Of a stretch of DNA of 50,759 bases, positions 37,844-44,002 are shown piece after piece. The position numbers and the translations under genes were made by a program. The notes under the pieces are model-generated. The model was given only the letters and a program-made list of their open reading frames with translations, ran no database searches and was not told the DNA's origin. Source of the stretch: Candidatus Magasanikiibacteriota bacterium (GTDB lineage Bacteria; Patescibacteriota; Patescibacteriia; Magasanikbacterales; GWA2-37-8); assembly GCA_023246655.1 (NCBI GenBank), contig JAHFHX010000008.1:1-50759 (forward strand), written 5' to 3'. Position 1 is the first letter of the stretch, and each line of letters opens with the position of its first letter.

Positions 37844-38020
37844 TTAGGCAGTTTTTTTACTGCGTGTCCGCCGGCAGGTGGAACACACCTTGTTGTTTTG
37901 ACCATCAACCATCATGAGTTGTAAATTTGGTTTTTGGCGGCGTGGAGTTTTGATATTGGAGTGGCTCACATGGTTGGCGCGGACCGCGGATTTACCACAG
38001 AGTGTGCAGGTTCGGCTCAT
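37844..38020 (-). CDS. rpmB: 50S ribosomal protein L28 (58 aa, not in supplied ORF track)
   Basis: Minus-strand translation MSRTCTLCGKSAVRANHVSHSNIKTPRRQKPNLQLMMVDGQNNKVCSTCRRTRSKKTA; two CxxC motifs. Confidence 0.93.
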   Translation of the reverse strand: MSRTCTLCGKSAVRANHVSHSNIKTPRRQKPNLQLMMVDGQNNKVCSTCRRTRSKKTA

Positions 38021-38105
38021 ATTGTAAGAATAGTAATTATGCGTTATACTAGAGGTTAAGTCTCGTCATTATACCCAATGGCTTTATTTTTGTCAATGGC
38101 TTATT

Positions 38106-38147
38106 GTGAAACGTATAACTCGTAACGTTATACGATGTGCGTTTCAC
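38106..38147. repeat. Imperfect palindrome upstream of the M50 protease gene
   Basis: GTGAAACGTATAAC-tcgtaac-GTTATACGatgtgCGTTTCAC. Confidence 0.65.
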
Positions 38148-38165
38148 GTTACGCGTTTTATATTT

Positions 38166-38768
38166 ATGTCTTTCACTAATCTTCTTTTCTATTTTATCAT
38201 TATCATTCCGTCCTCCATCATTCATGAGTACGCTCATGGTTGGATGGCTGACCAACTGGGTGACCCAACCGCGCGATACGCGGGGCGGTTGACGCTTAAC
38301 CCCAAATCGCATATTGATTTATGGGGTACCATTCTTATGCCGCTGGTACTTTTTTTTAGTACTGGTGGTCGTTTTATGTTCGCATATGCTAAGCCGGTGC
38401 CTTATAACCCCTATAATTTGCGAAATCAAAAGTGGGGTCCGGCTATGGTGGGGTTGGCCGGGCCAATGGCTAATTTTTTATTGGCAGCGGCCTTTGCGGT
38501 TGTGCTTCGTCTCATGCCTGGATCAGTTATTGCTCCGTTCTTAAGTATTATCGTCTACGCCAATGTTCTTTTGATGGTCTTTAACTTAGTGCCCATTCCA
38601 CCATTGGATGGTTCGAAAATTTTATTTGCAGTTTTGCCGGACTCGATGTCAAACGTCCGTATGTTTTTAGAACGTTATGGTTTTATGATTCTTCTTTTTT
38701 TCGTTTTCTTCTTGTTTGATTTAATTGCACCGGTAATTAATGGGGTATTTCGATTGTTAGTTGGTTAA
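38166..38768 (+). CDS. Site-2 protease family (peptidase M50) membrane metalloprotease (start refined to ATG 38166)
   Basis: IIHEYAHGW (HExxH), NLVPIPPLDGSKIL (NxxPxPxLDG), multiple TMs. Confidence 0.93.
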   Translation: MSFTNLLFYFIIIIPSSIIHEYAHGWMADQLGDPTARYAGRLTLNPKSHIDLWGTILMPLVLFFSTGGRFMFAYAKPVPYNPYNLRNQKWGPAMVGLAGPMANFLLAAAFAVVLRLMPGSVIAPFLSIIVYANVLLMVFNLVPIPPLDGSKILFAVLPDSMSNVRMFLERYGFMILLFFVFFLFDLIAPVINGVFRLLVG

Positions 38769-38804
38769 TTTTTGGTTGTTATCCCAAGCGGGGCGTCTTG
38801 TCGG

Positions 38805-38901
38805 TTGTCATTTCGACTGAAGGGAGAAATCTTTCGAAGCAGCGCGGTGTGAATTCATAACGTAGCTCCGAAAGATCTCTCACGTTCGTTCGAGATGACA
38901 A
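38805..38901. repeat. Intergenic inverted repeat upstream of xseA (MITE/REP-like)
   Basis: TTGTCATTTCGACTGAAGGGAGAAATCTTTCGaagc ... tccGAAAGATCTCTCACGTTCGTTCGAGATGACAA. Confidence 0.8.
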
Positions 38902-38907
38902 TTTTTT

Positions 38908-40032
38908 ATGCTTCCAACTCTCTCTGTCTCCCAATTCCTAACCCAAATTAACGACATCATTGCCGGTGAATTCGTTATCGAAGGCGAAGTGTCGCAGTAT
39001 AAAATATCCCAAGGCAAGTGGATATTTTTTGATTTAAAGGACAAGACAGGATGTTTGAATTGTTTTTCAACGGTATTCATGTTGAAACAACCGCTCGAGG
39101 ATGGCATGCGTGTACGGGTCAGCGGTTACCCGAAAATTTACGAGAAGAGCGGGCGATTTAGTTTTACCGTCCAATTTGTGGAGGCGATTGGTGAGGGATC
39201 GCTCCAACGTGCCTTCCAACTCCTCAAGGCTAAGCTCCACGGCGAGGGGTTATTTAATCTTGAGCGTAAGCGTCCCTTGCCACGGTTCCCCGCCCGCATT
39301 GGCGTAATTGCGTCGGGAGATAGCGCGGCGTGGGGAGATTTTAAGCGGATTATAAATAATCGGTGGGGTGGGGTAGAAATACTATTGCGACATGTTACGG
39401 TGCAGGGGGATAGTGCAATCCAAGATATTGTCAGCGCGTTTCGAGAGTTTAACGAGAGTGCAGAATTGTATGATGTGCTTGTTTTAATTCGTGGCGGTGG
39501 ATCGCTCGAGGATTTAGCAGCTTTTAATTCGGAGGAGGTCGTGCGCGCAATTTATACTAGCCGCATCCCGGTTGTTTGTGGCGTCGGGCATGAGCGGGAT
39601 GAGAGTTTGGCGGATTTGGTGGCTGATGTGCGTGCTTCAACTCCGTCAAACGCCGCCGAGCGTGTGGTGCCGGAACGACGGGAGTTTTTTTCTGAGTTAG
39701 ATTTTATCAAAGATCGGTGGATAGACTCCCTTAGTCATGTAGTACAACTGTTGCGTCAAGATGTTGGCCAATATCAGCAGATGATGTTTAGTGGTTTGGA
39801 GATGCGGCTCGGCCGTCTCCGAGATTTTGTGAGAAGTAGCGAGATGTTGTTTAAAAATATTGATCCAAAGTCTGTGTTAAAACGTGGTTATAGCATTACA
39901 CGTGATGAGGCGGGGCAAGTAATTAAACGAGCCAATCAGGTGGACAAAGGAGCTAAATTGGTGATAGAATTAGCGGCAGGGAAGCTCGAAGCCAGGACGA
40001 CGAAACCTCTCTCTCCGTCTCTCCCCTTGTAG
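38908..40032 (+). CDS. xseA: Exodeoxyribonuclease VII large subunit
   Basis: LSVSQFLTQINDIIAGEFVIEGEVSQYK, RIGVIASGDSAAWGDF, DVLVLIRGGGSLEDLAAFNSEEVVRAI, VCGVGHERDESLADLVADVRASTPSNAAE. Confidence 0.96.
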   Translation: MLPTLSVSQFLTQINDIIAGEFVIEGEVSQYKISQGKWIFFDLKDKTGCLNCFSTVFMLKQPLEDGMRVRVSGYPKIYEKSGRFSFTVQFVEAIGEGSLQRAFQLLKAKLHGEGLFNLERKRPLPRFPARIGVIASGDSAAWGDFKRIINNRWGGVEILLRHVTVQGDSAIQDIVSAFREFNESAELYDVLVLIRGGGSLEDLAAFNSEEVVRAIYTSRIPVVCGVGHERDESLADLVADVRASTPSNAAERVVPERREFFSELDFIKDRWIDSLSHVVQLLRQDVGQYQQMMFSGLEMRLGRLRDFVRSSEMLFKNIDPKSVLKRGYSITRDEAGQVIKRANQVDKGAKLVIELAAGKLEARTTKPLSPSLPL

Positions 40033-40104
40033 GGGAGAGGAGCGAATGGTCGCATGTTTTCCCTCCCCAACAAGGGGAGGGGCGCGGGGTGGGGTTATCG
40101 CATT
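40011..40104. repeat. GC-rich inverted repeats at the xseA 3' end
   Basis: CTCTCCCCTTGTAGGGGAGAGG and CCCTCCCCAACAAGGGGAGGGG; the element encodes the last residues of XseA. Confidence 0.75.
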
Positions 40105-40121
40105 TTGCAACTCAACGAATT

Positions 40122-40328
40122 ATGCCCACGAAAGAAATAAAAAAATTCAATTTTACCAAAGCCTACGCTGAGCTTGAAAAAATTACAACTTGGTTTGAGC
40201 GTGATGATGTTGATTTGGAAGAGGGAATGAAAAAGTTAGAAGAAGGTAGTGAGCTAGTGAAAGAATTGAAGAATTATTTGAATACGGTTGAGAATAAGAT
40301 TAAGGAATTAAAGAAAGAAAATTTCTAA
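40122..40328 (+). CDS. xseB: Exodeoxyribonuclease VII small subunit (start refined to ATG 40122)
   Basis: FTKAYAELEKITTWFERDDVDLEEGMKKLEEGSELVKELKNYLNTVENKI. Confidence 0.9.
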   Translation: MPTKEIKKFNFTKAYAELEKITTWFERDDVDLEEGMKKLEEGSELVKELKNYLNTVENKIKELKKENF

Positions 40329-40426
40329 TTCACCTAATGACTAATTTCTAATAAAATTTTAAAGGCCTAATGTCAAATTTATATTGGACATTATATTAGA
40401 AATTAGATATTAGAACTTAGAAATTT
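40320..40426. repeat. Intergenic inverted repeat of the CTAATTTCTAAT family
   Basis: CCTAATGACTAATTTCTAAT ... ATATTAGAAATTAGATATTAGAACTTAGAAATT. Confidence 0.75.
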
Positions 40427-40430
40427 CACT

Positions 40431-40778
40431 ATGCGTTTACTCCTTCGTTGGCTTCTTTCCGCCGCTGCCCTTATGCTCATTACGTACTATGTGCCGGGTA
40501 TTGGTGTGGCGAGTTTTTATACCGCGCTCATTGCCGCGCTTGTTTTAGGGCTGGTAAATGCTCTCATTCGGCCAATTATTTTGGTTTTGACATTGCCTGT
40601 TAATATTTTGACGCTTGGTTTATTTACGCTGGTTGTGAATGCATTTTTATTTTGGCTGGTTTCAACCGCGGTAAAAGGGTTTACGGTGGCTGGTTTTTGG
40701 CCAGCGTTTTGGGGATCGTTTATCATGATGGTGGTAGGGTGGGTAGTGCATGGGTTACTTAGGCGTAATACGTTATGA
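40431..40778 (+). CDS. Phage holin superfamily IV-like 4-TM membrane protein
   Basis: TALIAALVLGLVNALIRPIILVLTLPVNILTLGLFTLVVNAFLFWLVS signature. Confidence 0.88.
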   Translation: MRLLLRWLLSAAALMLITYYVPGIGVASFYTALIAALVLGLVNALIRPIILVLTLPVNILTLGLFTLVVNAFLFWLVSTAVKGFTVAGFWPAFWGSFIMMVVGWVVHGLLRRNTL

Positions 40779-41350
40779 ATCGGACGATCAAACTATTGCT
40801 CTTTTCCTCAATTTTTGTTGACACCGGTTTTGGGTTTGTGGAGCCAATTTTAGCAATTTTTATTAAAGATAATTTAGTGGGCGGCACGATTGTGGCAGCG
40901 GGGGTGGCAAGTACGTTGTTTTTGATTACCAAATCCGTTATTCAATTGCCATTTTCGCGCTATGTGGATAAGCATGATGACAAAGTGAAGTGGTTAATTG
41001 TGGGGACATTTTGTATGGCGGTGGTGCCGTTTTTGTATATTTTTGCCCACCAAATTTATCTTATCTATTTAGCGCAGATTGTGTACGGCATTGGTTCAGG
41101 GCTATCGTATCCTACCTGGCTCGGGCTCTGGAGTATTAACCTGGATAAACAAAAAGAAAGTTTTGAGTGGAGCATGTATTCTACTACCACGAGTATTGGC
41201 ACGGCTGTGACGGCGAGCGTGGGAGCAGCAGTAGCGCAGTATTTTGGATTCACATTAGCGTTTTTATTGGTTGGGATTATGACGGTGATTGGCAGTTTGC
41301 TTCTTCTCCGTCTTGAGAATGAGCATAATACAAAACTGTTGAGCGTATGA
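40775..41350 (+). CDS. Half-length MFS-type transporter (about 6 TM)
   Basis: SVIQLPFSRYVDKHDDKVKWLIVGTFCMAVVPFLYIF; QIVYGIGSGLSYPTWLGLW; 191 aa total; ATGA overlap with the upstream gene. Confidence 0.8.
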   Translation: MNRTIKLLLFSSIFVDTGFGFVEPILAIFIKDNLVGGTIVAAGVASTLFLITKSVIQLPFSRYVDKHDDKVKWLIVGTFCMAVVPFLYIFAHQIYLIYLAQIVYGIGSGLSYPTWLGLWSINLDKQKESFEWSMYSTTTSIGTAVTASVGAAVAQYFGFTLAFLLVGIMTVIGSLLLLRLENEHNTKLLSV

Positions 41351-41523
41351 AAAATTATTCCAAAAGTCAGGCGCATAAAGGCAAAACGGCATACCGAACA
41401 CCAAGTCGGTGGTTAGCAGCCAAGGGGGCGGATGCATTTAAAAAGCAGATTTATTCTCAAAAGACATTTACTAAATTGTGGAGTACGAAACGGTCGGCGC
41501 TACGGGGCGGTAAGGGAAAATAG
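41347..41523 (+). CDS. Small highly basic protein (58 aa, not in supplied ORF track)
   Basis: MKNYSKSQAHKGKTAYRTPSRWLAAKGADAFKKQIYSQKTFTKLWSTKRSALRGGKGK; ATGA overlap with MFS stop. Confidence 0.5.
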   Translation: MKNYSKSQAHKGKTAYRTPSRWLAAKGADAFKKQIYSQKTFTKLWSTKRSALRGGKGK

Positions 41524-41557
41524 CGTGAGAAATATCTAATATCTAATTTCTAATAAA

Positions 41558-42253
41558 ATGTCAAAGTCTAAATATAAAATTCTCTCCGTTGGTGGTTCCA
41601 TTATTATTCCTCCCTCTGGTTTTGATATCCCTTTCCTTAAAAAATTTCGTGATTTAATTCTCAGTGAAGTGAAAAAAGGCCAGCGGTTTATTTTAGTCGT
41701 TGGTGGTGGGGCGACCTGCCGGCAGTATCAGAATGCGGCCAAGGCAGTGGTACCGGTGACCGACATGGATTTGGACTGGCTGGGGATAAAGAGTACGATT
41801 TTTAACGCTGAATTTGTAAAGTTGTTGTTTAAAGATTCGGCGTATCCTGAAGTAGTGGTTAATCCCACAAAAAAAATAACCACCAAGAAATCAATTGTTA
41901 TCGCGGCTGGTTGGAAGCCGGGGTGCTCAACAGATAAAGACGCGGTGCTTTTGGCCAAGACGTATGGTGCGAAGGAAATAATTAATCTCTCAAATATTGA
42001 TTATGTGTATGATAGCGATCCACGCATGAATCCTAAGGCCAAAAAGCTCGAGCAGTTGACTTGGAAAGAACTCCGGTCTATTATTGGAGATAGGTGGACA
42101 CCAGGGGCGAACGTGCCGTTTGACCCGGTGGCGGCTAGAGAAGCCGAGAAATTAAAATTGACGGTGAAATGTGTTAAGGGAACTAGTTTGGTCTCCTTGG
42201 TAAAAGTTCTTGATGGCAGTATGTTAGCTGGTTCAATTATTTATTCAGAATAA
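41558..42253 (+). CDS. pyrH: UMP kinase, archaeal-type amino acid kinase family
   Basis: ILSVGGSIIIPPSGFD, ILVVGGGATCRQYQNAA, KPGCSTDKDAVLLAKTYGAKEIINLSNIDYVYDSDP. Confidence 0.93.
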   Translation: MSKSKYKILSVGGSIIIPPSGFDIPFLKKFRDLILSEVKKGQRFILVVGGGATCRQYQNAAKAVVPVTDMDLDWLGIKSTIFNAEFVKLLFKDSAYPEVVVNPTKKITTKKSIVIAAGWKPGCSTDKDAVLLAKTYGAKEIINLSNIDYVYDSDPRMNPKAKKLEQLTWKELRSIIGDRWTPGANVPFDPVAAREAEKLKLTVKCVKGTSLVSLVKVLDGSMLAGSIIYSE

Positions 42254-42255
42254 AT

Positions 42256-42624
42256 ATGATAGCAGTTTTTTCAAAGTTTTATAACGCGCATGTTACAGCA
42301 GCATGTACAGTAAGCCATTGCCAGCGTCCACACGAGCCGCATGGGCATTTATTTTTTAGGGAATTAGTATCGACGTTAGGTGGAGTGAATCGTGAAGAAA
42401 TTATAAGCCCAGCTTTTTGTTCTGAGGACGATGTAAGGGAAATAATTACAATGTGGAATGAACACGGCGATAGCGATATGCAATTAAACGAAATGGCGAT
42501 AAGAGACCTTATGAAAAACGCAAGTACAGAAGTGTTTGAGCCAATAGCAGAGGGGCGTGAAAACAGGAGAAGGACTATTACAGAAATTAGTTCACCAGGA
42601 TCCAGGCGCCGCTTCCCTAATTAG
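42256..42624 (+). CDS. Hypothetical His-rich protein, possibly a divergent 6-pyruvoyltetrahydropterin synthase/QueD-like protein
   Basis: FSKFYNAHVTAACTVSHCQRPHEPHGHLFF (HGH), then NEHGDSDMQLNEM and STEVFEPIAEG in roughly the expected order. Confidence 0.4.
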   Translation: MIAVFSKFYNAHVTAACTVSHCQRPHEPHGHLFFRELVSTLGGVNREEIISPAFCSEDDVREIITMWNEHGDSDMQLNEMAIRDLMKNASTEVFEPIAEGRENRRRTITEISSPGSRRRFPN

Positions 42625-42661
42625 GGAAAGACTTTTGTGGATAAGTTATATATCCCAATTC

Positions 42662-42690
42662 TTGACAATTCTGCTATTTTTGATTAGTAT
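42662..42690 (+). promoter_or_regulatory. Sigma-70-type promoter for rplJL
   Basis: TTGACA (42662-42667), 17-nt spacer, TAGTAT (42685-42690). Confidence 0.75.
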
Positions 42691-42702
42691 ATTGACACCA
42701 TA

Positions 42703-42862
42703 GACAGCAGGTGGCTTAAAAGCTTTAATGGAGCCCGCCCTCCCCCGATTCAGTCGGGATACGGCGTGGTGAAACCTGCCGAGGCAAATAAGTTTATTAG
42801 TTTATTTGTTTATTAGTAACGAGTAAACGCGATAAACAAAAAGGTCGTTGCCGAACAAAAGT
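42703..42862 (+). ncRNA. Ribosomal protein L10 leader (autoregulatory L10/L12-binding RNA), approximate bounds
   Basis: gacagcaggtggcttaaaagctttaat...gtgaaacctgccgaggcaa immediately upstream of rplJ. Confidence 0.8.
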
Positions 42863-42888
42863 CTGTGGCCAAAAGCCACATTTTTTAT

Positions 42889-43416
42889 ATGCCAAAATCA
42901 AAACAACAAAAACAAGAGACTGTTGCTTCCTTGACGAGCGGCCTCAAACAGGCGAAGGCGGTGGTGTTTGCCAACTTTCAGGGATTGACGGTTGCCCAAA
43001 CGGAAGAGTTACGCAAGCATAGCCATAAAGAAAATGTTGATGTGCTCGCGGCCAAAAAAACTTTAGTAAAGCGCGCTCTTGAGGAAGCGGGGATTGGTGG
43101 CGTCGATCCATCAACATTTCAAGGCGGCGTGGCGACGTTCCTTGGGAAGAGTGATGAAATTTCTGCAGCCAAAGTCGTCAATACCTTTGCCAAAACTCAC
43201 GAAGCCGTTAAAATTTTTGGCGGTATCCTGGAAGGTAAATTCATTGACGCCTTAATGGTCAAGAGTCTGGCTGCGCTCCCTGGTCGCCAGGAATTATTAT
43301 CCCAGATGGTTGGCTCCATGAACGCGCCCATCGCTGGATTTGTTAACGTGTGCGCCGGCACTATTCGCGGTCTCATGAACGTATTGAATGCGTACAAAGA
43401 TAAAAAAGCTATTTAA
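42889..43416 (+). CDS. rplJ: 50S ribosomal protein L10 (start refined to ATG 42889)
   Basis: KQETVASLTSGLKQAKAVVFANFQGLTVAQTEELRKHSH; KKTLVKRALEEAG. Confidence 0.95.
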   Translation: MPKSKQQKQETVASLTSGLKQAKAVVFANFQGLTVAQTEELRKHSHKENVDVLAAKKTLVKRALEEAGIGGVDPSTFQGGVATFLGKSDEISAAKVVNTFAKTHEAVKIFGGILEGKFIDALMVKSLAALPGRQELLSQMVGSMNAPIAGFVNVCAGTIRGLMNVLNAYKDKKAI

Positions 43417-43441
43417 TAATTTTTTTGAATAACTACATAAT

Positions 43442-43822
43442 ATGAATGACAAACAACAAAGTATCCTCACTGCAGTAGAACAATTATCCGTCCTTGAGCT
43501 CGCTGAGCTTGTGAAAGCGATGGAAGAGAAATTTGGTGTCTCGGCCGCTGCTCCAGCTATGATGATGGCCGCGATGCCTGGCAGCGCCGGTGCCGCTCCA
43601 GCGGAAGAAAAGACCGAGTTCAATGTTGAACTTACCGAAGCTGGTGCCAACAAAATTAATGTTATCAAGGCCGTGAAGGAAGTTACCGGACTAGGGTTGG
43701 CCGATGCTAAAGCCCTGGTTGACGGCGCTCCTAAGATGATTAAAGAAGGTGTAAAGAAAGAAGATGCCGAAGCAATGAAGAAGAAAATTGAGGAAGCGGG
43801 GGGGAAGGTCACCCTTAAATAG
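43442..43822 (+). CDS. rplL: 50S ribosomal protein L7/L12
   Basis: [18 protein letters not shown]...[72 protein letters not shown]. Confidence 0.97.
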   Translation: MNDKQQSILTAVEQLSVLELAELVKAMEEKFGVSAAAPAMMMAAMPGSAGAAPAEEKTEFNVELTEAGANKINVIKAVKEVTGLGLADAKALVDGAPKMIKEGVKKEDAEAMKKKIEEAGGKVTLK

Positions 43823-43866
43823 TATTTTGACTAGGCTAATCCCACGCTAACTTTGGGTTGCTGGGA

Positions 43867-43992
43867 TTGGATAACACGAATGGCTGCGCAAGCAGCCCCC
43901 ACGAATAACACAAATATAAAGAGACGCCGCTTGGTGTCTCTTTTTTTGTACTTGCAAAATTAGTGGGCCCGGAGGCCGTTCGTGTTATCCAA
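43867..43992. repeat. Pair of 18-bp inverted repeat arms flanking the rplL terminator region
   Basis: TTGGATAACACGAATGGC (43867-43884) vs GCCGTTCGTGTTATCCAA (43975-43992), one mismatch. Confidence 0.75.
43920..43947 (+). terminator. Rho-independent terminator of rplJL
   Basis: AGAGACGCCGCTTGGTGTCTCT followed by TTTTTT. Confidence 0.85.
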
Positions 43993-44002
43993 CACTACCT
44001 TT

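Noticed and set aside
40431-40778. Holin-like gene as evidence for a prophage
   Set aside because: This 4-TM family is widespread on bacterial chromosomes; no other phage genes nearby
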